Source: JALSRY01 sp964428275 (lineage in GTDB: Bacteria > Planctomycetota > Phycisphaerae > UBA1845 > Fen-1342). From it: 12,009 bases of DNA. Under the pieces are notes generated by a model. The model had not been told where the DNA came from and did not search any database. It saw nothing but the letters and a program-made list of their open reading frames with translations. Within the stretch, counting starts at the first letter, position 1. The number at the start of each line of letters is the position of its first letter. Positions 1 through 6,827 of the stretch are shown here, piece by piece. Made by a program: the position numbers and the translations under genes. Where the stretch lies: positions 1 to 12,009 of the forward strand of contig CAYRXN010000081.1 of the NCBI GenBank assembly GCA_964428275.1, written 5' to 3'.

Positions 1-1999
1 GCTGGGGGTCGAGCACGCCGCTGCGCAAGGTGCGCAACGTGTGATAGGCACCCATGTCCAGCACGTGCTCGCTGGTGAGCGTTTCTTGCAGGCGGACCTC
101 GACCACCTCGTGCCCCCAGCCGGTCAGGACGGCGACCACGCTGCCGTCGTCGAAGTGGTACTGCTGCGTCTGGCGCACGTAGGAGAGCTGGTACTCGCGC
201 CCCCGGAGTCGGCCGCGAATCCAGCCGCCCTCGGGCCGCTCGGCGAGCACGAAACCGTCGGGCCCTCCCACCACGAACCCGTCCCGCCGGCCGGCCCGCA
301 CCCACGACTCGACCGTGCGGAAAAAGCCGGGTTTCTCGACATACGGGCCGCCGTACTCCGGGCAGAAGGTGTCGCAGTTGCCGCATTCGTTGCAGAAATC
401 GGCGAAACAGGCGATCTGCGACTTACGCTTGATCTCGAAGCGCCGCCGCGCTCCCGGGCGCCAGGTGCCGTCCGGCGCGATGCGCACGTCGTGATAGTCG
501 AACGCGACCACCGGCGTCGGGTAGACGAAGTTGGCGGCGTTCGGGCAGACCGGCAGGCACTTCTCGCAGGTGATGCAGTCGAACAGCGCCAGGTGCGAGT
601 CGATCCGCTGGGGGACGCGGCGGTTGCGATCCGCCCGGTAGCGCGGGTCGCGCGCCGCCGCCGCGGCCGCCTGCGCCAGGTTGTCGGCGGCCGCACGCCG
701 CACGCGGGCCGGCGCATCGGGCGCAGCGGGTTCCGGCCGCCCGTCGCCGCCGGCGCGCTGGAGGATCAGCCCGTCGATCGTGTCGGCGCCGGCGTCGCGC
801 AGCGCTTTTTCGAGCGCGGCGAGGTACCAGGTCATCCGCCCGTAGCCGCCGGGACGCAGCATGTCGGTGCATACCGACACCGGCACGAAGCCGCACGCCA
901 CCACGTCGGCGACGTTGCCGCGGTCGACGCCGGCGGAAAACGACATCGGCAGGTCGGGCCCGACGCGGCGGCGGAATTCGTCGGCCAGCGCGAGCGTCAG
1001 GACGTGCAGCGGCCGGCCGGAGAGATACATCGTCTTCGCCTGCCGCGGCAAGACGTCGCGATGGTTCGCCACCTCCAGCGTGTTGCAGAACTTGACGCCG
1101 AAGTGCCGGCCCCGGCCCGCGGCCAGTGCGGCGAGCCGCCGGGACAGCGCGACCGCTTCGTCGAGCCGCAGCCCCTGCGCGTAGGCCGCGGGGGGCACGC
1201 GCAGGTCGGCATAGCCGAGCACGTCGTGCAAGAGGTGTTCGAGCCGCCCGCGGCCGAGCATCGGCGGGTTCAGCTTGACGATCACGTCGAGATCGTGCTC
1301 GCAGAGCAGGTGTTCACAGATGCGTTCGATCTGGTCGGCGGGGCAGCCGTGGAACGTCGAGAGCGTGACGCTGCCGGCGATGCGGGCGGGATAGTGCCAC
1401 CGGCGGGCGGCGGCGAACTCGCGCGGGATCTCGCGGCGCAGCGCGTCGATGATCGGCTGGGCATCGCGCATCGCCGCCAGGAAGCGGCTGACTTTCTCGC
1501 CCCGGATGCCGGCCAGGTCGTAGCCGACGCTGATGTCCAGCCGCAGCGCGCCGGCCAGCCCGTCGAGTCGGCCGCCGCCCAGGTCGGGGTGGTTGCGGAA
1601 CATCTGGATCAGCATCGCACCGGCGACGTACTCGCGCAGCGTCTGTTCGACGCGCAGCTCCTGCGACCATTCGACGTTGTAGCCGACCGTCTGCATGTCG
1701 ATGCAGGGCCGCGGAATCGTGAGGTGGTCGTTTTCCTGGACGGTCTTGAGTTCGAGGATGCGGCCGCCGGCGACGTAGCTCAGGAGGATGTTCTGGGCCA
1801 TCTGGGTATGCGGTCCGGCCGCGGGCCCGAGCGGGTTGCCGGCGCGCTGGCCGTGGAAGTCCACGCTCAGGTCGGGGCCGTCGGGCCGCGGCAGGTACCA
1901 CCTGCGGCGGGGAAGCTCGAAGAGCGCGTCCTGACGCTGCGGCTCCAGGTGAAGCCGGGTCACGAGGTCGCGGAATGGAACCGGATGCAGCGCTGCCAT
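1..1999 (-). CDS. ygfK: YgfK-family iron-sulfur oxidoreductase lacking the FAD/NADPH domain (partial, C-terminus off window)
   Basis: My own translation of the minus strand gives an open frame of 666 residues from the ATG at 1999 to the left edge. Residues 1-410 match the N-terminal dihydroorotate-dehydrogenase-like part of E. coli YgfK, as I recall that sequence: PFRDLVTRL near the start, GPAAGPHTQMAQNI (58-71), GGRILELKTVQ (78-88), VTLSTFHGCP (211-220), VKLNPPMLG (241-249) and TDMLRPGGY (378-386). Two ferredoxin-type 4Fe-4S motifs follow: C475, C478, C481, C485-P and C536, C539, C542, C546-P, then KPGFF and a tail resembling the YgfK C-terminus. E. coli YgfK (about 1030 residues) has a GltD-like FAD/NADPH domain between these halves; here only about 60 Ala/Arg-rich residues separate them. 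YgfK lies in a purine-catabolism/selenium gene cluster and is called a putative selenate reductase subunit, but its reaction is unproven. The start aligns with the YgfK start; no clear Shine-Dalgarno is visible. Confidence 0.88.
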   Translation of the reverse strand, partial: MAALHPVPFRDLVTRLHLEPQRQDALFELPRRRWYLPRPDGPDLSVDFHGQRAGNPLGPAAGPHTQMAQNILLSYVAGGRILELKTVQENDHLTIPRPCIDMQTVGYNVEWSQELRVEQTLREYVAGAMLIQMFRNHPDLGGGRLDGLAGALRLDISVGYDLAGIRGEKVSRFLAAMRDAQPIIDALRREIPREFAAARRWHYPARIAGSVTLSTFHGCPADQIERICEHLLCEHDLDVIVKLNPPMLGRGRLEHLLHDVLGYADLRVPPAAYAQGLRLDEAVALSRRLAALAAGRGRHFGVKFCNTLEVANHRDVLPRQAKTMYLSGRPLHVLTLALADEFRRRVGPDLPMSFSAGVDRGNVADVVACGFVPVSVCTDMLRPGGYGRMTWYLAALEKALRDAGADTIDGLILQRAGGDGRPEPAAPDAPARVRRAAADNLAQAAAAAARDPRYRADRNRRVPQRIDSHLALFDCITCEKCLPVCPNAANFVYPTPVVAFDYHDVRIAPDGTWRPGARRRFEIKRKSQIACFADFCNECGNCDTFCPEYGGPYVEKPGFFRTVESWVRAGRRDGFVVGGPDGFVLAERPEGGWIRGRLRGREYQLSYVRQTQQYHFDDGSVVAVLTGWGHEVVEVRLQETLTSEHVLDMGAYHTLRTLRSGVLDPQ

Positions 2000-2103
2000 C
2001 GGCGGGTAGGGTAACGCAAAGACACCGCCAGAAGCAAAGCGAGGCCGAAGTGGTGATTTGCGAATGGGTGTAACCGATCTTCACGACAACTCCCGTTCGC
2101 CGG

Positions 2104-2115
2104 GGCCGATCGGCC
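2104..2115. promoter_or_regulatory. 12-bp perfect palindrome in divergent spacer
   Basis: GGCCGATCGGCC is self-complementary over 12 bp. It lies between the divergent ygfK-like and cytochrome genes, about 105 bp upstream of the former start and 135 bp upstream of the latter. It could be a regulator site, but GC-rich palindromes of this size also arise by chance. Confidence 0.25.
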
Positions 2116-2163
2116 AGTCGGCGCAGGGGACGAACCTGACCCGCGAAGAGAAGCGGCGCCCGG

Positions 2164-2191
2164 TTCATTTTTGCTCACTCGACGTTATGAT
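2164..2191 (+). promoter_or_regulatory. Candidate sigma70-type promoter for the cytochrome gene
   Basis: TTCATT (2164-2169) and TATGAT (2186-2191) are separated by 16 bp. They sit in the most AT-rich stretch of this spacer, about 60 bp upstream of the cytochrome start codon. The -10 hexamer matches consensus at 5 of 6 positions, the -35 at only 3 of 6. It overlaps the dyad at 2180-2203. Confidence 0.35.
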
Positions 2192-2203
2192 GAGGCAACG
2201 TCG
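2180..2203. promoter_or_regulatory. Inverted repeat CGACGTT-N10-AACGTCG, operator-like
   Basis: Two perfect 7-bp half-sites, CGACGTT (2180-2186) and AACGTCG (2197-2203), flank a 10-nt centre, giving a half-site spacing of 17 bp, about 1.6 helical turns. The dyad covers the candidate -10 box TATGAT of the cytochrome promoter, as expected for a repressor operator. It could instead form a hairpin in the leader RNA. Confidence 0.4.
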
Positions 2204-2238
2204 GGCCGACCGATTCGCTTGATCACAGTCGCTTATCC

Positions 2239-2243
2239 GGGAG
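2239..2243 (+). promoter_or_regulatory. Shine-Dalgarno GGGAG supporting a TTG start
   Basis: GGGAG lies 6 nt upstream of the TTG at 2250, which fixes a non-ATG start for the cytochrome gene. No in-frame ATG lies between it and the first membrane segment. Confidence 0.6.
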
Positions 2244-2249
2244 CTTGCC

Positions 2250-3878
2250 TTGAACGCGCAGGCCGATGCCGCCGGTGGTGGAGCCACACGCCGCACGCTC
2301 CGGGAGGGATTCCGGGCGCTGCTGCGGCTGTGCAACAATCCCTTGAGTCTGCTCGGGCTGTTCATCGTCACGGTGTCGTTGCTGCTGGCGGTGACGTTCT
2401 TCCTCTTCACGGTCGTCACCGGCAAGAGCAACCGCTACCTCGACGTGGTCGGCTTCCTGATCCTGCCGGGCGTGTTCGCGACCGGGCTGGCCATCGTTCC
2501 GGTCGGCGTGATCTGGGCCCACCTGCGCCGCCGGCGCGGCCTGGAGGGTGTGCCCCGGCGCTTGCGGATCGACCTGGCCGACGCGCGGACGCGCGGCGCG
2601 GTCGCGGTCTTCCTGGGCGCGACGTTCTTCATCGTGTTGCCGGCGCTGGCGGTGTTGAGCTACGAGGGCTACACCTTCACCGAATCGACCGAGTTCTGCG
2701 CCACGGTGTGCCATACGGTGATGAAGCCGGAGGGAACCGCCCACGCCGGCTCCCCGCACGCGCGGGTCACCTGCGCCCAGTGCCACATCGGCGAGGGCGC
2801 GGGCTGGTTCGTGAAGGCCAAGCTCTCCGGGCTGCGCCAGGTGTGGGCGGTGTGGACCGACTCCTACTCGCGCCCGATTCCGCCGGCGATCACCGACCTG
2901 CGGCCCGCGCGCGACACCTGCGAGCAGTGCCACTGGCCGGCCAAGTTCTTCGGTTCGCAGCTCAAGGAGCTCGTACACTTCTCACCCGACGAAAAGAACA
3001 CCCGCCGCGTGGTCCGGCTGCTGCTCAAGACCGGCGGAGCCGACGAGCGCGAGGGCCGCGTCGGCGGCATCCACATGCACATGCTGGTTTCCGGCAGCAT
3101 CGAGTACGTCGCTACCGACGACCACCTCCAGGAGATTCCCTGGGTGCGCTACCACACCCCCGACGGGCAGACGGTCGTGTACCGCGCCGACGGCAAGCCG
3201 TCCGACGCGCCGCCGCCGGCGGGGACCATGCGGACCATCGACTGCATGGACTGCCACAACCGCGGCGCGCACCACTTCCGCCCCCCCCAGGCGGCGATCA
3301 ACCTGCAAATGGACGCGGGACGCATCGACCCGGCGCTGCCGTATATCAAGCGGGAAGCGGTCGCCGCGCTGGTCGGCGACTACCCCGACACCGCGACCGC
3401 CGAGCGCGAGATCGCGCGAAGAATCACCACGTTCTACCGCGAGAACTACCCCGATCTCTGGTCGGCGCGGAACGAGGCGGTCCGCACCGCCGTGCGGCGA
3501 ATCCAGGAGGTGTATCGGCGCAGCTTCTTTCCCGAAATGCGATCGGATTGGCGCACCTACCCGGAGAACATCGGGCACATGATCTCGCCGGGCTGTTTCC
3601 GCTGCCACGACGGGCTGCACGTCGACGCGCGCGGACAGGCCATCAGCTCGAGCTGCACCACCTGCCACGACTTCCTGACGCCGATCGAGGACCGCGCAGG
3701 GGAGTTCCGCCAGGGCGGCTTTACCCACTCGATGAACCTGGTCCAGCACCAGAAGCTGCGCTGCAACCAGTGCCACACCGGCGGGCCGCTGCCCCTGTGT
3801 TACGACTGTCACGCCACCGGCCAGGCCCTCGAGAACTGGCGGCGCGGCCGGCTGCGCCGACCACCCGCAGCCCGGTAG
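2250..3878 (+). CDS. Octaheme NapC/NirT-family cytochrome c, ImcH-like inner-membrane quinol dehydrogenase
   Basis: This 542-residue protein starts at TTG. Three hydrophobic segments are visible at about 33-56, 65-90 and 116-138, so it is anchored in the inner membrane with the heme domain outside. Eight heme c attachment motifs follow: C150-H155 spaced CX3CH, then CXXCH motifs starting at C175, C224, C332, C449, C469, C505 and C517. The block around the first hemes (FCATVCHTVMKPEGT, SPHARVTCAQCHIG, KLSGLRQV, RPARDTCEQCHWP) is typical of a NapC/NirT subgroup that, as I recall, includes Geobacter ImcH, an inner-membrane cytochrome of extracellular electron transfer. The inferred role is oxidising membrane quinol and passing electrons to periplasmic carriers. 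It stands alone on its strand, and its 3' end converges with the ABC gene 20 bp away. No partner cytochrome or porin-cytochrome conduit is in the window, so the terminal acceptor is unknown. Confidence 0.9.
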   Translation: MNAQADAAGGGATRRTLREGFRALLRLCNNPLSLLGLFIVTVSLLLAVTFFLFTVVTGKSNRYLDVVGFLILPGVFATGLAIVPVGVIWAHLRRRRGLEGVPRRLRIDLADARTRGAVAVFLGATFFIVLPALAVLSYEGYTFTESTEFCATVCHTVMKPEGTAHAGSPHARVTCAQCHIGEGAGWFVKAKLSGLRQVWAVWTDSYSRPIPPAITDLRPARDTCEQCHWPAKFFGSQLKELVHFSPDEKNTRRVVRLLLKTGGADEREGRVGGIHMHMLVSGSIEYVATDDHLQEIPWVRYHTPDGQTVVYRADGKPSDAPPPAGTMRTIDCMDCHNRGAHHFRPPQAAINLQMDAGRIDPALPYIKREAVAALVGDYPDTATAEREIARRITTFYRENYPDLWSARNEAVRTAVRRIQEVYRRSFFPEMRSDWRTYPENIGHMISPGCFRCHDGLHVDARGQAISSSCTTCHDFLTPIEDRAGEFRQGGFTHSMNLVQHQKLRCNQCHTGGPLPLCYDCHATGQALENWRRGRLRRPPAAR

Positions 3879-3898
3879 GTCCTCCGCCGCCGGTGCGG

Positions 3899-4714
3899 TC
3901 AGCCGCCGCGGCGCCACCAGTCGGGGACGATGATCTCACGCCCGTCGGCGGTCGTGGCGACCGCGAACGCGGCCCCGTAGATGCCCGCCAGCGCCTCGGG
4001 CGCGATCACCGCGGACGCGGGGCCGTCCGCCGCGATGCGTCCTGCGCATACTGCGACCACGCGCCCGCCCAGCGCCGCCGGCAGTTGCAGGTCGTGGCTG
4101 ATGAGCACGAGCGCCCGTCCCCGCCTGCGCCAGGCCCGCAGCAGCGCGACCAGCTCGGCCTGGTACCCCGGGTCGAGCGCGGTATTGGGCTCGTCGAGGA
4201 ACATGACCTGCGCATCCTGCGCGATGGCGGCGGCGATGAGCGTTTTCTGGCGCTCGCCGCCGCTGAGCGTATCCACGCGCCGCCCGGCCAGCGCGCTCAA
4301 CCCGCAGGCCGCCAGCGCGTCGTCCACCTGCCGGCGATCCGCCGGCGACAGCGGCCGCAGCGGCGAGCCGTGGGGGAATCGGCCGGTCTCGACGACTTCG
4401 CGGACGGTAAATGCCGGCAGCCGCTCGACCGTCTGCGGGACGTACGAGGCGAACCGCCCCCGGGCCGCGGCCGACAAGGCGGCCAACGGCCGGTCGTTGA
4501 CCGCAACCCGCCCGGCGGCCGCCGGCAGCAGTCCGAGCATCGCGAGCATCAGCGTGGTCTTGCCCGATCCGTTGGGGCCGATCAGCGAGAGACATTCGCC
4601 GTCGCGCAGCGTCAGATCGACTTCGTGCAGGATGGTCCGCCCGCCGCGCTGCACGCGCAACCGTTCGCACGCGAGGCGCCAGGGGGGGCGGATGTCGTGC
4701 GGGTGAGGGGACAT
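3899..4714 (-). CDS. ABC transporter ATP-binding protein, iron-siderophore/cobalamin type (FecE/BtuD-like)
   Basis: This is a 271-residue ATPase with all catalytic motifs: Walker A GPNGSGKT (46-53), Q-loop VPQ (Q94), signature LSGGE (150-154), Walker B MFLDEP (171-176) and the switch histidine in LISHD (H207). The stretch EVVETGRFPHGSP is typical of ATPases that energise periplasmic-binding-protein importers for iron chelates, heme or vitamin B12. It should act on the cytoplasmic face with a FecCD/BtuC-type permease, but neither permease nor binding protein is in the window, so the substrate cannot be assigned. The ATG at 4714 is preferred because homology begins soon after and GGAGCAGAG lies upstream. 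An in-frame ATG at 4738 would add 8 residues. The open frame continues to 5191 but that part reads into the divergent kinase gene. It converges with the cytochrome gene. Confidence 0.88.
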   Translation of the reverse strand: MSPHPHDIRPPWRLACERLRVQRGGRTILHEVDLTLRDGECLSLIGPNGSGKTTLMLAMLGLLPAAAGRVAVNDRPLAALSAAARGRFASYVPQTVERLPAFTVREVVETGRFPHGSPLRPLSPADRRQVDDALAACGLSALAGRRVDTLSGGERQKTLIAAAIAQDAQVMFLDEPNTALDPGYQAELVALLRAWRRRGRALVLISHDLQLPAALGGRVVAVCAGRIAADGPASAVIAPEALAGIYGAAFAVATTADGREIIVPDWWRRGG

Positions 4715-4774
4715 CGGGTCGGCTCTGCTCCAGCGCATCGGACGTTCGTCGCACCCGGGATGGTAGTGGGGCGG

Positions 4775-4791
4775 GGTTGCGCGCCGCAACC
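4775..4791. promoter_or_regulatory. Inverted repeat GGTTGCG-CGC-CGCAACC
   Basis: A perfect 7-bp inverted repeat with a 3-nt centre lies in the 190-bp spacer between the divergent ABC ATPase and histidine kinase genes, 61 bp upstream of the ABC start codon. It is compatible with a regulator site acting on one or both genes, or with a tight hairpin in the ABC leader. No consensus for Fur or a cobalamin riboswitch is recognisable. Confidence 0.35.
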
Positions 4792-4867
4792 GCTTGTGTG
4801 CGACTCTGCTGTTGTGACCGCGACCCGACAGCCACGAATCGCGGGAGCAGCGAACCGAAAACGAATC

Positions 4868-4895
4868 TTGTGTGCCACCCGGCGGCGGGGATAAT
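4868..4895 (+). promoter_or_regulatory. Candidate promoter immediately upstream of the kinase start
   Basis: TTGTGT (4868-4873) and GATAAT (4890-4895) are separated by 16 bp. The -10 matches TATAAT at 5 of 6 positions, the -35 at 3 of 6. If used, transcription would begin within a few bases of the ATG at 4905 and give a leaderless or nearly leaderless mRNA. This fits the lack of a well-spaced Shine-Dalgarno. Confidence 0.35.
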
Positions 4896-4904
4896 GGCGT
4901 CATC

Positions 4905-6032
4905 ATGCTGCGCGGATTCCGGCACACCCTGTTCCTGTTGTTGCAGGTCGGCGTCATCCTCAGCGGGGCGATCGCTCTGGCGCTGTGGCCCCAGTCATGG
5001 CGGGCGGTGGCGGTGTGTCTGGCGGGGGCCTTGCTGGCGTCGCTGATCTGCGAGCGCATCGCCAGCCGGTATCTTCGCCGAACGCTGGGCAGCCTGCGCC
5101 GCGTCGCGGACGATCTCGGCCGCGGCCGCCAGCCGCCCAACCTGCCTGCGCCGACGGGCGGGGATTTCCACAAGCTGGTCAGCGCGATCAATCTGGTCGC
5201 CTCGCGCCTGGCCGAGGCGGGTCGCGAAGAACAGCGCCTGCACGAGGAGCTGCGCCGCCGCGAGCGGCTGGCTTTCCTCGGCGAGCTCGCCGCGACCGTG
5301 GCTCACGAAGTCAACAACCCGCTCGACGGCATTCAGAACTGCTCCCGAATCCTGCGGCGCAGCCTGGTCGACGACCCCCAGCGGGCGCGCGAGATGCTCG
5401 ACCTGATCGACAGTGGGCTCGTGCGGATCGACCTGATCGTCCGCCGGCTGTTGACGCTGGCGCGCGAGCACGTGATTCGGCCGGTGCAGACCCGCATTCG
5501 TGACGTCATCGAACAGGCACTCCAGGCCACGGGAACGCGTTTCGACGAACGGGGCATCCGCGTGCAGCGCCGGTACGAGATGGATGAGGACTACGCCCTG
5601 GTCGATCCGCCGCTGCTCCAGCAGGTATTCGTCAACATTCTTCTGAACGCCACCGACAGCATGCCGGACGGCGGCGACCTGACCATCCGGATCCGCTGCC
5701 GGCGACTGGCACTCAAGTCCGAGGAGGACTCGGACATCGGCTGCGACGCGGTTTGCGTGGAGATCAGCGATACGGGCACGGGAATCGCGCCGGACGTCCT
5801 GCCGCACATCTTCGAACCGTTCTTCACCACCAAGGGACGTGGCCGCGGCACCGGCCTGGGGCTCGCGATCGCGACGCGCATCGTCGATGCTCACCGCGGG
5901 AGCCTGGACGTCGAGTCGGCCGAAGGGCGGGGCACCACGTTCCGTATCCTGCTCCCGGCGATGGACTATCCCGCCGAGCGCGAAGAGGGCGCCCTGCACC
6001 GTCGCGGCGCCGGGGCGGGACACGGAGCATGA
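4905..6032 (+). CDS. Membrane-bound sensor histidine kinase (HisKA + HATPase_c)
   Basis: This is a 375-residue kinase. Two N-terminal hydrophobic segments (about 8-28 and 33-50) are separated by only a few residues, so there is no room for a periplasmic sensor domain. A HAMP-like or linker helix (55-120) leads into the H-box LAATVAHEVNNPLDGIQN with phosphoacceptor H134. The ATPase motifs follow in order: N-box NILLNATDS, G1 DTGTGIA, F-box FEPFFTTK and G2 GRGTGLGLAI. The HEVNNPL form is typical of NtrB-like/HisKA kinases. The signal is probably sensed in the membrane or through a partner. No response regulator follows, and the next gene 190 bp on is an ECF sigma factor. ATG 4905 is chosen because it begins just before the first membrane segment; an in-frame GTG at 4872 would add 11 residues. 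The last 20 residues after FRILLPA look like a nonconserved tail. Confidence 0.9.
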   Translation: MLRGFRHTLFLLLQVGVILSGAIALALWPQSWRAVAVCLAGALLASLICERIASRYLRRTLGSLRRVADDLGRGRQPPNLPAPTGGDFHKLVSAINLVASRLAEAGREEQRLHEELRRRERLAFLGELAATVAHEVNNPLDGIQNCSRILRRSLVDDPQRAREMLDLIDSGLVRIDLIVRRLLTLAREHVIRPVQTRIRDVIEQALQATGTRFDERGIRVQRRYEMDEDYALVDPPLLQQVFVNILLNATDSMPDGGDLTIRIRCRRLALKSEEDSDIGCDAVCVEISDTGTGIAPDVLPHIFEPFFTTKGRGRGTGLGLAIATRIVDAHRGSLDVESAEGRGTTFRILLPAMDYPAEREEGALHRRGAGAGHGA

Positions 6033-6211
6033 ACGCGGCCTGCTCTCGGAAAACCCGGCCCGGCGACGCCGAGGGCCCCGTGAATAACCCGCCGGGTCCG
6101 GCCGTCAGAATGCTGCCGTCGTGCAGCGACCGCAGGGCGGTGCGGATTACCGGACGGTGTGGCCCGGGAATCGACGCCAAACCTTCGCGAGTTGGTCGTG
6201 TCCACAAGGGC

Positions 6212-6217
6212 AGGTGA
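6212..6217 (+). promoter_or_regulatory. Shine-Dalgarno AGGTGA deciding the sigma-factor start
   Basis: AGGTGA, part of the full anti-16S sequence AGGAGGTGA, ends 4 nt before the GTG at 6222. Upstream in-frame GTG or TTG codons (6159, 6192, 6198) lack such a site and would add residues unrelated to ECF sigma factors. Confidence 0.55.
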
Positions 6218-6221
6218 TTCA

Positions 6222-6827
6222 GTGCCAGAGCAGTGCTCGACGGGAGGCGGACCGGGCGATGCGGAGTTGGTACGGCAAGCGCGGGCCGGACGGACCGAGG
6301 CGTTCGACGCGCTGATCGAACGTTACCAGCGCCGGGCGGTATCGGTGGCGTACCGGCTGGTCGGCAACCTGCACGACGCACTCGAGGTAACCCAGGACGC
6401 CTTCATTCGGGCGTTCAAGGGCATCGACACGCTCGAAAACGGTCAGCGCTTCGGCTCGTGGCTGTTGCGGATCGTGACGAACCTGTCGCTGAACTTCCGA
6501 CGGGACCGGGCGGTTCGGGGCCCGCGCATCTCGCTGGACGACTGCTTGCGTGAAGATGGCACGGCTCCCGTCGCTCGGCTGGCCGATGCGCCCCACTCCG
6601 ACCAGCGTCCGGGCGCCGAGCTGGCCGCCAGCGAGCTGCACGAGGTCGTGCAGGCCGCGATGGCAGAACTGCCCGAGGCCCAGCGCACGGCCCTGGTGCT
6701 CTTTGGCCTGGAACAGTTGCCGCAAAAGCAGGTGGCCGAGATCATGGGTTGCAGCGTGGAAGCCGTGAAGTGGCACGTGTTCCAGGCCCGCCGAAAGCTG
6801 CGCGAGCGTCTGGCGGACTACATGTAA
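6222..6827 (+). CDS. RNA polymerase sigma factor, ECF family
   Basis: This is a 201-residue ECF sigma factor starting at GTG. Region 2 spans about 14-95 (DAELVRQARAG, EAFDALIERYQRR, AYRLVGNLHDALEVTQDAFIRAFKGI, RFGSWLLRIVTNLSLNFRR). An acidic/Ala-rich linker (100-135) leads to region 4 at about 137-197 (MAELPEAQRTALVLFGLEQLPQKQVAEIMGCSVEAVKWHVFQARRKLRERL), which contains the helix-turn-helix that reads the -35 element. No C-terminal extension is present. The stop codon overlaps the start of the next gene by one base (TAATG), so the two are translationally coupled, as expected for a sigma/anti-sigma pair. The 190 bp upstream contains no recognisable gene and no convincing self-regulated ECF promoter. 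The regulon is unknown. Confidence 0.92.
   Translation: MPEQCSTGGGPGDAELVRQARAGRTEAFDALIERYQRRAVSVAYRLVGNLHDALEVTQDAFIRAFKGIDTLENGQRFGSWLLRIVTNLSLNFRRDRAVRGPRISLDDCLREDGTAPVARLADAPHSDQRPGAELAASELHEVVQAAMAELPEAQRTALVLFGLEQLPQKQVAEIMGCSVEAVKWHVFQARRKLRERLADYM

Noticed and set aside
41..2014. 657-codon open frame on the plus strand
   Set aside because: It is antisense to the YgfK-family gene, whose minus-strand translation shows conserved DHODH-like motifs and two 4Fe-4S motifs. The plus-strand product is low-complexity Arg/Ala/Gly/Val with no family resemblance.
2171..4894. 907-codon open frame on the plus strand
   Set aside because: It is out of frame with the cytochrome, whose eight heme motifs are in another frame, and antisense to the ABC ATPase. 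It is a shadow of high GC content.
4715..4904. Cobalamin riboswitch or Fur box upstream of the ABC ATPase
   Set aside because: No B12-box-like or Fur-like sequence is recognisable; only the GC-rich dyad at 4775-4791 is present.
4715..5191. Extension of the ABC ATPase frame up to 5191
   Set aside because: It would overlap the divergent kinase gene, and the added residues are not part of the ATPase fold; the start at 4714 fits family length.
6029..6217. 62-codon open frame starting with ATG overlapping the kinase stop (ATGA)
   Set aside because: The overlap looks like coupling, but the product is Arg/Pro/Gly-rich without motifs and GGAG is only one base from the ATG. It also runs up to the sigma-factor ribosome-binding site.
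6161..6221. ECF-type -35/-10 pair (GGAATC ... GTCGT) before the sigma gene
   Set aside because: The spacer of about 22 bp is too long for an ECF promoter (16-17 bp), so autoregulation cannot be supported from sequence.
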